This document shows positions 53,861-62,670 of a stretch of DNA of 64,000 nucleotides, one piece after another. Where the stretch lies: NCBI GenBank assembly GCA_021772095.1, contig JADYXR010000139.1:1-64000 (forward strand), read 5' to 3'. Source of the DNA: Candidatus Obscuribacter sp. Lineage in GTDB: Bacteria > Cyanobacteriota > Vampirovibrionia > Obscuribacterales > Obscuribacteraceae. The stretch's first letter is position 1. The number at the start of each line of letters is the position of its first letter. A program made the translations under genes and the position numbers. The notes beneath the pieces are model-generated. The model was not told where the DNA came from. It saw only the letters and a program-made list of their open reading frames with translations, and searched no databases.

Positions 53861-56800
53861 TCAATAACTGGTAGGTGCGTACTGGGGAACGTTGGCTTCA
53901 GCTGGGCTGCTCGACCCCGCTAGTGTGGCTGCCACAAATGCGGCAACCAGAGCGTACGCGCCACCACGAGCGATGGCGGCTTTGCCCATGCCTCCGCCTG
54001 GTCTTGCGCGTTCTGCTTTCAGTTTTGCCACTTCTTCAGGAGTGGCGTGTTGTTTGATCGCTTCGGCTAATTTAGCTAGCGATTGCGGCTGACCAACTTC
54101 CCTGGAAAGCTGCTCCAGTTCTACAACTTGTTGACTGACCATGCGAATGCGACCATCCAGCTCCGCATTTGGCGAGGTGATTTTTTCCTTTTCCAAACGC
54201 TCGAGTTCCGCGCGTTTTGTTCTGGTTGTGTCCTGGACCAATTTCTCGAATGTGATCTCTTTCTGATCGCCGATTTTAACGCCGGTCCTGGTGAGTTCAA
54301 CCGGTTGTCTGCGGCTCTGATACTCGAATTCACCAAGCGAGACTACCTTTTCGGCGACCAGGCGATTGGCTCCCTGGCTGTCGGCGACTCGCAAACCTTT
54401 ATCGAAAGCGGATGTTATGGCCAGGGCTTGCGCGGCTGCGGCTGGTCCGGTTTTCGCTTTGCCAAGCACGATATCGCCTAGCTGTTGCGAACGAACCAGG
54501 CCTTCGCGTGCCACCTGATCTTTCGATGAACCAGCGCCGATTCTGATTTCTGCCTTCACTTCGCGTGCCGGAACCTTGGTACCGTCGGCGGTGATATACG
54601 CAGGCTCGACTCCATTGCCGCCTTCAAAAGATATTGGTTTGATGACGTCATTGCCTTTTCGAAGAATCAACTCTGATTCACCCGGCTTCAAGCTGTTGGT
54701 TTCCGAAAATTCCATTGCTGTCTGGTTGAAGGCCAGCTTCTGACCACGGTTTGTGATTTGAGATGCGACTGCACTCTTCGCGATACGCGAGACTTCTCCG
54801 AAGTATTGACTGCCTTCTAAACCTTTGACGCCATTCAATAGATCTTTGAAATGTCCGAGCGACTCCGCCCCTATGGGTGATGGCACTTCTGCAACCGGTT
54901 TGGCTGGTCCAATCGATAACTCAGATGGCTTCGCTCCGTCCGAGGCCGCTTTGACCAGAAGGTCGTGGACCTGACGCACTGTCTCAGGATCACCGGCTGT
55001 GTATTTGGTTGCGATTTCTTTGAACTTAGCCAGTTCCTCCGCATCCCAATTTACTATCTTGTTGGTGGCATCCTCGACCATGGCTTTGATCCAGTCGGTA
55101 ACCTGACCATCGGGGGTGCTGCCCAATTTGTTTTCTAAGAGACCCGCGACTTCTCGAAGTTCTAGTGAAGCCTTGGGCACCTGCTTGGCCAAGACCTCTC
55201 CAGGTGCTGCTTTTGGGGCTTTGATTTTTTCCGGCTGCTGGCGCCCGAGCAAATTGTCCGAAGTTGAGGTGCGCAATGATTCGATTACATTTTTCTCGAT
55301 TACTTTTGGTCCATTGCCTTCTTTGCCACCAATGAAAATCAGTGATTTGTTTTCGAAAAGCTTGCTTCTCAGTTTTTCTACAACACGACCAACCGGACCT
55401 CTTGGATCGGCTTTGTAAGCGGCTTCGATCTCGGCTTTCAATTTCTCAGTGCCTTTGCCTTTGAATTGATCCGTCTGGAATATCCTGTCGAGCGCGAGAA
55501 TTTCGTCTTTCGACAATTGTTTGATCAGTTGGATTGGATCATCCATCAGTTTTTTGAATTCTTGTTCATACATCTTCGACATCGGCGTTTCAGTCGTGTG
55601 GATTCTTTCGCCGTCGACTAGTTCTAGTGTGTCATTTCTCGGTGTGATGCTTGTGTTTTTGTTTGGCGTGAAATCAGTTCGCGATGCTGGCGTTTGGCTG
55701 CTGGCTTTAGCTGCCACAAACCTGGCGATTTCTTTTTGGGTTTTTTGCCGAACGGATTTTTCGAATTCCGGCGATGGTGCCTTCACCGCTAGAAGTTTTT
55801 GATATTCTTGAACGCCTTTTCTGAGCACTTTGGCCATGTCAGCGAATGGCTCTGTGCTGGACGTCTCACCAAACTGTTTCGACTTTGCGTCGGCCCACGA
55901 AATCAGCTTGTCGACTTGCGCCCTGCTGATTTCTTCGGATGTCGCTTTGACGTCAGGCATCGGCGTTTCTTTTAGATTGAAATCGGCTGGCTTTCGAGTT
56001 AATTCATAGATTTGCGATTCCAGACTTTCCTTAAACGCTCCTGCTTTTGCCTCTCGATCGGTCGGCTGCTCTCCTGGGGCGGCGCGTTCGATCAGACCGG
56101 AACCGCGCTCAAAATACTCGCTCTGGTAGAGAATGACGCCGTCTTGCCGCATACGAAACACGTTACTTTTATTGGGATTCTTCGTTGCGTCGAGGAAATG
56201 GAACTCACCGGTTTTTCTGTTGACCAGGAGGAAATCGGCTCCTACTCTGTCTGCCGGAGAGGAAGGTTCTGTTGGAAACACATCCCACTCTACGCCGATT
56301 CTTCCTTCTGCTTTGAGTTTGGCTAGAATTCCGTGCTCGGGTTGTGGGCTGGCCAGCAGATTGTAGACGTTCTCTTGACCGACGTCCGCTCTGAATTTTA
56401 CTCCCTGCCTGATCAGGTCACGAGTGGCATCGAGCCTGGCCAGATCGAGTTTGGAGTTTTCACCACCGGGAGTATTGAACCCTGGAGTTTCAAGAGCGGC
56501 GAGCCGTGTGTCGCCAGGTTTAGTACCATCGCGAGCACTGATCGGTTCTCTAAGCAATGGTTCGAATGCGGTACCTCGGGTTTGCTCCGCCGAAAGAAGA
56601 CCGCGCTCTTGCATGAAACGCACGTCTTCAGAATACACATAAGGCTCAGCTTGCATCTTTGCGAGAAGTTCTTTGGCTGTAGCTTTTGCTTCCTGGAAAT
56701 CACCGCTCTGAAAATCGCCGAGCAATTTTTGTTGCAGTTCGATCACCTGTCCGCGCTCGATTAGCTTTTTGCCTTCCGGGTGATCGGCAAGCTTTGTGGT

Positions 56801-59800
56801 GTCGCCTTTTGACTTCAATTCACTGGTCAAACGTTCGACCGCAGCGTCGACTTGATTTTTTCGTGCGTCGATTTCGACAGGCGAGAATTTGTAGTACGGT
56901 CGCAGGCTGGGGTCGATCCGTTGGTGAGTTCCGAGCGTGTCGATTGCGACCGACTGGAGCATCTGTTTGACTTCAGGATTGTTCTTCAGCGCGCCACCAT
57001 CAGCGGTGCGCGCGTTGTCGGCTTGCCAGCGTTTCAGTTCTGCGGCTTTCTGTTCAACATAGTTGCGACTGCCTTCATTGATTTCGGATTTGCCGGTCGT
57101 ATTCTCTTTTTCGAGCAGCAAAAAGTTTTGCGTTTCGCGCATGACTTCGCGTTTTACAGTTTCGACATTGCCAAGCTCAGCGATCAGTTCTTTCGGCAAA
57201 GCGGAGTTGGGCTGCACAAGTGGCGCGTCCGCTCGAGGAATCAAGCCGCGCTCGGCGTATTCGCGCATGACTTGATCGCGAACCAATTTGCGCATTTGCT
57301 CCAAAGCTTTTGGATCGTTGATTTCCGGTCTCGTGTCGATACCATTGTCGGTGAAACGTCTTCCTGATCTGCCGATATCGGCGATGCTGCGTTCGAGAAT
57401 TGCTTCTCTATATCCGGCAGGGTCCGCGCTGGCTGCGGCAATTTTGTCGAGCGACTGCTTCTTGTGTTTGATCTCGTGATCAAGGGAAGTGAGGTGCGAA
57501 TCGCCGTAAATGCTGAGCTTGATTTCACCAGTGCGCGGATCATGGCTGGCTAAACTATTTGATTCGGCAAAGCGGAAAGTCTGTTCCGTAACAACGCTTT
57601 CCGGCAGCCCAAGCGCTTTTGCCACTTCCTTTGCCTTTGGCATCAGGGCGTCTCTGGCTTTAGTCATGTACTCGGCGCGAGTCAGTGCGTCAACTTGTTC
57701 GCCCGATCGGAGCCGAGTGCGTAACGGTTCCAAAATCTCGTTGACTTGTTTGTTGATCGCGCGCTCTTCGGCACTGCTGCCCGGCATGCCGGTGGCGTTG
57801 TAGACTGAGTCTGCCGATTTGACGACCACGCTTTCCACTTCCATCATTTTGCGTTCTGGCTGAAGGAAGGTATAGACTTTATTGTCTGCTGAAACGAAAT
57901 AGTCTCTGCCCGCCAGGCGCTGGTGCTGGAGATTGTTGAACTCTCCTTTGAACGGATCGACGTCTTTCGGAACCTGGATCGTGTCGCGCAATGGTGCACC
58001 GCCAGTGGTGCTGTTTTGCAAGACCACTCTGCCGTCGGCTAATGTTCCAAGTGGTGTCAGTTCACGACCGAGATTTTGGAACGAGGTGCGCTGCATATCA
58101 GATGCCAGCGGCTTGAGCTCGTGCCCGGCTACTTCGCTTTGCGTCAGTCCACGGATCGCATCAGTCGGGTGGAATTTGCCTTTTCGATGTTCGAATGCTT
58201 CGCCTTTTGGATTCAAATAGTATTTTTTGCCGTCGACTTGAACCGGCTGATACTCACCGAATTTGCCTTTGTTCGGATTGAAATCTGCCGGCGGATCGAT
58301 TGCTGGTTTTGAATTGGCTGAGGTGTCAGCGCCTTCGGCCAAATTCTTGGCGACGATTTGTCCGTCTTTTGCACGTCCTTTTATTTCGAGCCGCTCTTCA
58401 CCGGCTGGACCTGTGCGCTTGATCACGTCTTTGGGAGCGTCTGCGCGTTCAGTCGGTTCGATGGCGAAATTGGCTTCACGGGCGGCTTTGTTTCTCTGGT
58501 AATTGACGTACTGTCGTCGGCCCGTGTACAGCATCAGAGCGAGAGAGGCAATCGGCAAGCCGATGTCGGTCGCTTTGTCCCAGCCATAGCCTTCCACTGC
58601 TGTGTCGGTATTGCTATTAAGAAGTGGTGCCTTCGAGAGCGCATCGTTTGTATAGCCGTCTGCAAGATTTTCTTGCGGCGCGAACGGATTGGCCGCATCC
58701 TGTGCTTCAGCCGGTGGCGCGGCACCGTTGTCCGGCACATTGCCGTTTTCGGCTCCGGCTTTGTACGCGCCCAGGAGCTGCTCAGTGAATTCGTTGCCGA
58801 AATTTGCCAGTCCCGGCGCATAAACCAAACCTGGATGTTTAGTCACAGCGTCCAACAATTGCTGATTGCCTTTGGCTAACATTTCGGGGTCGCCGCTGGC
58901 AATCATCGCCAGTCCGACATTCATTCGAGCCCGCGATCCGCTGGCGTCTTCAACGTAATTGTTGACCTGCTTGTCCCAGATATCGACGCGGCGCTTTTCC
59001 ATCTCGGTTACCGATTCGCCGGTAACTTGACCTTGCGCGATCGCCCGATCCGCCGTCAGTCCGCCCACGAACAGCTCCAAACGTTCTGCCGCCAAACGCT
59101 CTTGATTGTGTTTTGCAGTTTCGTCAGCAGCATCGATTGCTTTCTGAAACTCAGGCATCGCAGCCTTGACGCCGGAATTCCAATAAAGATCGTTTGCCGC
59201 TTTAAAGTGTTCGGGAGTCTTGTCTGTCCACTCAGTTGCCGCCGGATTGTCAGTCGCCTGAGGCTTTGTCAGATCGCCCATGTCGATCTCCGCGGTCCAC
59301 GGCGGCAAATCGCGCTGCTTCCGGACATCCGCCATCTTATTGTAGGAGTCCATGATTTGCGCGCGGAAATTGGGATGGAAAATCAGGTCGGGACGTGCTT
59401 GAGCCGCTTCTACCAGCAAGCGCTCGCCTTCTTTGATCGAAACATCGTCGCCGCGAGAAATCAGCGCCGTGGCCAGATCGGTGCGCGTGGTTCCGGGTGC
59501 GAGATAGTCGTTGTATTCCTTGGTCTGTTTGAGTTCCTGGGCTTTTAAACTTTCGACTGCCGCGCTGGAGACGTCAGGCTTGCCGGTCATGTCGACGGTT
59601 GCGAGCTTGCCAATCAAGGCGAGCGAATCGCCGCGACCGGTCACTAATTTCGTCAGGCTGTCCGGCGCTTTTTTGTCTGCTTCGAGCACTGCCTGTCTGA
59701 GCTTTTCGATATCGGCGTCGGTTAAATTCTCCAGCTTCCGAGGCGGTGCAGCGATTTTGTCGCCTGCTACCGGCACGACCTTTTCGACCGCCGCGTCGGC

Positions 59801-60532
59801 GACAGCGGTCTGATCGCCAACTGGTTCAACCGCGGGAATCTCTTTTGTTGTCGGCGGCGAGGTGTCGGTTGCAACTGGCGCCTGGGCTAGTTGAACATCT
59901 CCTGCAGTCTCGACAACTACGGAGGGTGAGCCCGGAGCTGGTTGTTCCACTTTGACTACAGGCTGTTCTGGTTGGACCAAAGGCTTTTCAATTGGGACGG
60001 CAGGCTGTTCCGGTTTGACGACGGGTTCATCTACTTTGACGACAGGCTGTCCCGCTGACTCTCCCGTCCTCACCTCTGGCATATAGGGTGCAACCTGCTC
60101 TTCCGGTCTCACGGCTGGCTCTACTTTCGTCGAATCCAGCTCCGGAATTAAACCTGCGTCTAAAGCGGCTGAAACTAATTCGACCTTGCCGACAGGCAAA
60201 GCGCCCTTCTCACCTTGGGCGAGAAGTGACTGGATTGGAGTCAAAGTCAAGCCATCGTCGGCGCTTTGGTCCGCTGGGTCAGCGCCTTCAGCTTTTGCCG
60301 GGACCGGTGCCGCAGCGATAGCATCGCCGGAACCATCGCCGCTTGCCTTAAGCGACGTGCCGCTTTTTATGCTTTCGTCTCCCCAAACATCTTGCGAAAG
60401 TCTGACCTGGCTTTCGGCCAGGGTTTCATCAGGCTCGTCGACATGCGTTGAATCAGCGCCATCTGTCGTGGAGTTCGCAACCGGCGTTTTAGGCTTGTCG
60501 GCGTCTGTCGAAGTGTCGACGTCTTTTCCCAT
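53861..60532 (-). CDS. Giant multidomain protein with HExxH motif and YAPTS tail
   Basis: A 2223-residue acidic protein without a signal peptide. Residues 1-260 are low-complexity, with a Pro/Val/Glu repeat (VVKPEQPAVPIEKPLVQPEQ type) near 165-200. A helical, TPR-like region (about 280-620) is followed by one hydrophobic segment near 660 (DIGLPIASLALMLYTG). Residues 760-1040 hold beta-rich blocks and then an HExxH motif, LDHEIKHKK (His1019, Glu1020, His1023), suggesting a zinc metallopeptidase-like site. Near 1433-1451 the pattern ADFLLVNRKTGEFHFLDATK loosely recalls PD-(D/E)XK nucleases. The last 330 residues match the C-terminus of the next protein and end in GAYALVAAFVAATLAGS and QYAPTSY. 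It is the first gene of the giant pair. Confidence 0.85.
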   Translation of the reverse strand: MGKDVDTSTDADKPKTPVANSTTDGADSTHVDEPDETLAESQVRLSQDVWGDESIKSGTSLKASGDGSGDAIAAAPVPAKAEGADPADQSADDGLTLTPIQSLLAQGEKGALPVGKVELVSAALDAGLIPELDSTKVEPAVRPEEQVAPYMPEVRTGESAGQPVVKVDEPVVKPEQPAVPIEKPLVQPEQPVVKVEQPAPGSPSVVVETAGDVQLAQAPVATDTSPPTTKEIPAVEPVGDQTAVADAAVEKVVPVAGDKIAAPPRKLENLTDADIEKLRQAVLEADKKAPDSLTKLVTGRGDSLALIGKLATVDMTGKPDVSSAAVESLKAQELKQTKEYNDYLAPGTTRTDLATALISRGDDVSIKEGERLLVEAAQARPDLIFHPNFRAQIMDSYNKMADVRKQRDLPPWTAEIDMGDLTKPQATDNPAATEWTDKTPEHFKAANDLYWNSGVKAAMPEFQKAIDAADETAKHNQERLAAERLELFVGGLTADRAIAQGQVTGESVTEMEKRRVDIWDKQVNNYVEDASGSRARMNVGLAMIASGDPEMLAKGNQQLLDAVTKHPGLVYAPGLANFGNEFTEQLLGAYKAGAENGNVPDNGAAPPAEAQDAANPFAPQENLADGYTNDALSKAPLLNSNTDTAVEGYGWDKATDIGLPIASLALMLYTGRRQYVNYQRNKAAREANFAIEPTERADAPKDVIKRTGPAGEERLEIKGRAKDGQIVAKNLAEGADTSANSKPAIDPPADFNPNKGKFGEYQPVQVDGKKYYLNPKGEAFEHRKGKFHPTDAIRGLTQSEVAGHELKPLASDMQRTSFQNLGRELTPLGTLADGRVVLQNSTTGGAPLRDTIQVPKDVDPFKGEFNNLQHQRLAGRDYFVSADNKVYTFLQPERKMMEVESVVVKSADSVYNATGMPGSSAEERAINKQVNEILEPLRTRLRSGEQVDALTRAEYMTKARDALMPKAKEVAKALGLPESVVTEQTFRFAESNSLASHDPRTGEIKLSIYGDSHLTSLDHEIKHKKQSLDKIAAASADPAGYREAILERSIADIGRSGRRFTDNGIDTRPEINDPKALEQMRKLVRDQVMREYAERGLIPRADAPLVQPNSALPKELIAELGNVETVKREVMRETQNFLLLEKENTTGKSEINEGSRNYVEQKAAELKRWQADNARTADGGALKNNPEVKQMLQSVAIDTLGTHQRIDPSLRPYYKFSPVEIDARKNQVDAAVERLTSELKSKGDTTKLADHPEGKKLIERGQVIELQQKLLGDFQSGDFQEAKATAKELLAKMQAEPYVYSEDVRFMQERGLLSAEQTRGTAFEPLLREPISARDGTKPGDTRLAALETPGFNTPGGENSKLDLARLDATRDLIRQGVKFRADVGQENVYNLLASPQPEHGILAKLKAEGRIGVEWDVFPTEPSSPADRVGADFLLVNRKTGEFHFLDATKNPNKSNVFRMRQDGVILYQSEYFERGSGLIERAAPGEQPTDREAKAGAFKESLESQIYELTRKPADFNLKETPMPDVKATSEEISRAQVDKLISWADAKSKQFGETSSTEPFADMAKVLRKGVQEYQKLLAVKAPSPEFEKSVRQKTQKEIARFVAAKASSQTPASRTDFTPNKNTSITPRNDTLELVDGERIHTTETPMSKMYEQEFKKLMDDPIQLIKQLSKDEILALDRIFQTDQFKGKGTEKLKAEIEAAYKADPRGPVGRVVEKLRSKLFENKSLIFIGGKEGNGPKVIEKNVIESLRTSTSDNLLGRQQPEKIKAPKAAPGEVLAKQVPKASLELREVAGLLENKLGSTPDGQVTDWIKAMVEDATNKIVNWDAEELAKFKEIATKYTAGDPETVRQVHDLLVKAASDGAKPSELSIGPAKPVAEVPSPIGAESLGHFKDLLNGVKGLEGSQYFGEVSRIAKSAVASQITNRGQKLAFNQTAMEFSETNSLKPGESELILRKGNDVIKPISFEGGNGVEPAYITADGTKVPAREVKAEIRIGAGSSKDQVAREGLVRSQQLGDIVLGKAKTGPAAAAQALAITSAFDKGLRVADSQGANRLVAEKVVSLGEFEYQSRRQPVELTRTGVKIGDQKEITFEKLVQDTTRTKRAELERLEKEKITSPNAELDGRIRMVSQQVVELEQLSREVGQPQSLAKLAEAIKQHATPEEVAKLKAERARPGGGMGKAAIARGGAYALVAAFVAATLAGSSSPAEANVPQYAPTSY

Positions 60533-60905
60533 TTCGATATCCCAGCTTTCCCTTAACCTATCTATCCCGAAAAGGACACTTTTTAGACATTTTCCAGCGA
60601 TTTGAGGGGGATGTCAGTACGTTAATGCGCAAAGTTTTTGCGTTTGAGCGGACTTCTAGGACAAATGAGTGGCAGGTTTAAAAGTTCAAATCGTTTGTTT
60701 TAGAACCAAAATATGCACCATTGGCGGTATCAAAAGCTCATATCTTCGCTCGCCCTTTTGATTACGAAACTAGCGTCAAAAGTAACGGAAATATGAATTT
60801 TTGAAGATCCGAGCAGTCAAGTATGTGATGATGCCAGTGATTTACTTTGATTGACTCGATTGTTCTCAACCTTGTGGATGAGCGTTCTGGTCGAAGGTTG
60901 AGATT
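60533..60905. other. Divergent control region, giant locus / RRM gene
   Basis: The 373-bp gap drives the giant pair leftward and the RRM gene rightward. It is AT-rich with several short inverted repeats. A TTGAAG near 60800 is a possible -35 box for the RRM gene but lacks a good -10 box. No gene or convincing promoter pair is visible beyond the RRM leader hairpin. Confidence 0.45.
60865..60902 (+). promoter_or_regulatory. Leader hairpin sequestering the RRM gene's ribosome site
   Basis: A perfect 9-bp stem, CTCAACCTT (60865-60873) with AAGGTTGAG (60894-60902), ends 3 nt before the ATG. The right arm contains the only ribosome-site candidate (AAGG), so pairing would hide it. This suggests a translational switch, such as thermal or protein-mediated control. 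Confidence 0.55.
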
Positions 60906-61187
60906 ATGAATAACAAACTTTTTGTCGGCAACTTGGCATACGGCGTTAGCGATAACAGCCTCACTGATTTGTTCGCCGAGTACGGTACCGTTGGTTCTTG
61001 CAACGTTGCAACCGATAGACAAACGGGCAGATCCCGTGGTTTCGGTTTCGTCGAAATGGGCAACCAAGCTGAAGCTGAAGCAGCCATCAAGGGCTTGCAT
61101 GGTCGCGAAGTGGAAGGACGTGCAATTTCCGTCGCTGTTTCGCAACCAAAACCACGCTCGACAGCTGGCAACCAGTACCGCGATTAA
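60906..61187 (+). CDS. Small RRM-domain RNA-binding protein (cyanobacterial Rbp type)
   Basis: A 93-residue protein that is a single RNA-recognition motif. RNP2 is LFVGNLAYG at residues 5-13, and RNP1 is RGFGFVEM near 44-51, with the aromatic residues that stack on RNA. The helices DNSLTDLFAEYGTV and QAEAEAAIKGLHG complete the fold. A short basic tail (QPKPRSTAGNQYRD) replaces the Gly-rich tail of the longer cyanobacterial Rbp proteins. In cyanobacteria such proteins are often cold-induced and affect mRNA stability or localisation. A strong terminator follows. Confidence 0.95.
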   Translation: MNNKLFVGNLAYGVSDNSLTDLFAEYGTVGSCNVATDRQTGRSRGFGFVEMGNQAEAEAAIKGLHGREVEGRAISVAVSQPKPRSTAGNQYRD

Positions 61188-61234
61188 TTATTGACGGGAT
61201 GACCGCAAGGTCGTTTCACTTCAATAGAATTCTT

Positions 61235-61262
61235 AAAGGGCACCAAATGCGGTGCCCTTTTC
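61235..61262 (+). terminator. Rho-independent terminator of the RRM gene
   Basis: A perfect 10-bp stem (AAAGGGCACC with GGTGCCCTTT) encloses the 6-nt loop AAATGC. Its T-run overlaps the end of the convergent minus-strand gene. Confidence 0.88.
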
Positions 61263-61263
61263 G

Positions 61264-61824
61264 TTAGTCCGCGGGTTTCGAATAGGTCAACGAATTTAAG
61301 ATCTCGTTGAACATAGGCTCTGAGTTTGCGAAGTTCTCGGGCGTGTCGCTGCAGGACACGATGTAATAGTTTCCGTTTGCTTCTGAAAAGTTCTTCAGTA
61401 CCTTAGTTTTCAGAACCTTCAAGTCCTGAACCAGTACCAGCCTGCGGTTGTGCGTCGCGCCCCCGGCGCTTGCTGTCTGTAAACGCGCAGGCGAACCCTC
61501 TACCCGAGTGTCGGACTCGACTGTCCACGCCCCTGCCCACTGTTTCTTCGAGATGTCGCACAACTGATCAAGGGTCACTCCGGTTCGCATGGGACGAACA
61601 ACGACTTTGATGTTGGGCATCGGAGATGCTTGCTGCCACACCTTCTCAGGCGCGGCTACCAGATTGACGATTGGATCTGATTTTGTCTTCCAATCCGGCG
61701 GAAAATTGATGCTGTAACCGTCCGTACCGCTGGCATAGGTCGGATTGCTGGTTTGAGAAATTGCCGGTACCGAAACGGTTGCCAGAAGCAGAGCTAGTGC
61801 TGCAAAAATCGTTACTCTCATCAT
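61264..61824 (-). CDS. Secreted DcrB/PsbP-like protein
   Basis: A 186-residue exported protein. The signal peptide (MRVTIFAALALLLATVSVPAISQ) is cleaved near residue 24. The mature part begins with YSINFPPDWKTKSDPIVNLVA and continues NIKVVVRPMRTGVTLDQLC, LVLVQDLKVLKTKVLKNF and YIVSCSDTPENFANSEPMFNEIL, the beta-strand and final-helix pattern of the DcrB/PsbP (Mog1-like) fold. The closing motif with a strand, a Cys-containing turn and FxxxEPMFNEILNS is typical of that fold. Members of this fold have varied, mostly unknown roles. It is convergent with the RRM gene and shares its terminator region. Confidence 0.78.
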   Translation of the reverse strand: MMRVTIFAALALLLATVSVPAISQTSNPTYASGTDGYSINFPPDWKTKSDPIVNLVAAPEKVWQQASPMPNIKVVVRPMRTGVTLDQLCDISKKQWAGAWTVESDTRVEGSPARLQTASAGGATHNRRLVLVQDLKVLKTKVLKNFSEANGNYYIVSCSDTPENFANSEPMFNEILNSLTYSKPAD

Positions 61825-62048
61825 TTTCGCCTGAAGGTCTTAACCGAACAATAGTACCGCTATTTCCCGGTTTCAACCAACGAACTTTTCACGCAATATT
61901 GAAGAAACCATCAAAACCTTGATGGATGCAAAGAACCTCTGGTATTATTAGCCTTGTCTGGATCCAGGTCCAGGTTGGTGAGCGATCTTTCTGGCGAAAG
62001 GCATCGCCCGGTGATACCACTTTTAGTGTCATAAGCGGGAAGGTAAAT

Positions 62049-62504
62049 ATGGACAGCGAACGCACAATCATCATTAAAGAAAAGTCCGAAGGTGGCGCGT
62101 TGAAACTCGCTGCAATCGTGGCTCTTGTCGTGACGAGCCCGTTTTGGCTGATCCTGGGTGTGGTTGTCGCAGGCTGTATTACCGGTGTTTTGACACAGGG
62201 CGGCGCCTGGCCGTTTATCATCCTCTTCGCACTGAGTATGGTGCCAATCGTGAGAGATAGATTGTCCGGCAAGAACGACGCGAAGTTGCTCCAGGAGCGC
62301 ATCCGCCACCTTGAGCTCGAAGCCAGTGCAGCACGACTGGAACTGGCCCAATTGCATGAAACAATCGCGTTCGACACAACGTTAAAGTTGCATGCCGAAC
62401 AGAACAATGTCAAACAGCCGAAACCAACTGCAGCGACAGCGACCGTTGTAGACGCCGCTGTTAAGCGCCAGTTGGCAGTCCGCTCCGCAGGTTTCGATCA
62501 ATAG
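62049..62504 (+). CDS. Small membrane protein with coiled coil
   Basis: A 151-residue protein. A charged N-terminus (MDSERTIIIKEKSEGG) precedes two hydrophobic helices (about 18-45, LKLAAIVALVVTSPFWLILG, and 47-65, GGAWPFIILFALSMVPIV) and then a coiled coil (AKLLQERIRHLELEASAARL) and a disordered tail. The ATG at 62049 has GGAAGG 6 nt upstream. An upstream in-frame ATG at 61926 would add 41 residues that look unlike a protein. The layout (envelope-stress proteins such as PspB/PspC-like small membrane proteins) is only suggestive; I do not recognise the family. Confidence 0.75.
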   Translation: MDSERTIIIKEKSEGGALKLAAIVALVVTSPFWLILGVVVAGCITGVLTQGGAWPFIILFALSMVPIVRDRLSGKNDAKLLQERIRHLELEASAARLELAQLHETIAFDTTLKLHAEQNNVKQPKPTAATATVVDAAVKRQLAVRSAGFDQ

Positions 62505-62670
62505 CCTCGAGACGATTCAATTAATAATTTGCGACCGTGTTCGTTTCGAAAACACACGTTTCGAGTGGCTATTTCGCGGTCACGTTTAAACTTGCCTCTC
62601 GCGCAACTGCATGGGGCGATGCTTAAGTTGCCATCAGCTCCTGGTTCCAATACAATTCATTTAAAACGCA

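Noticed and set aside
38000-60500. Many plus-strand open frames of 60-170 codons opposite the giant genes
   Set aside because: They mirror the codon pattern of the minus-strand genes, lack ribosome sites and show no domain motifs.
61926-62048. Longer start for the small membrane protein
   Set aside because: The extra 41 residues have no ribosome site before them, whereas 62049 has GGAAGG at good spacing.
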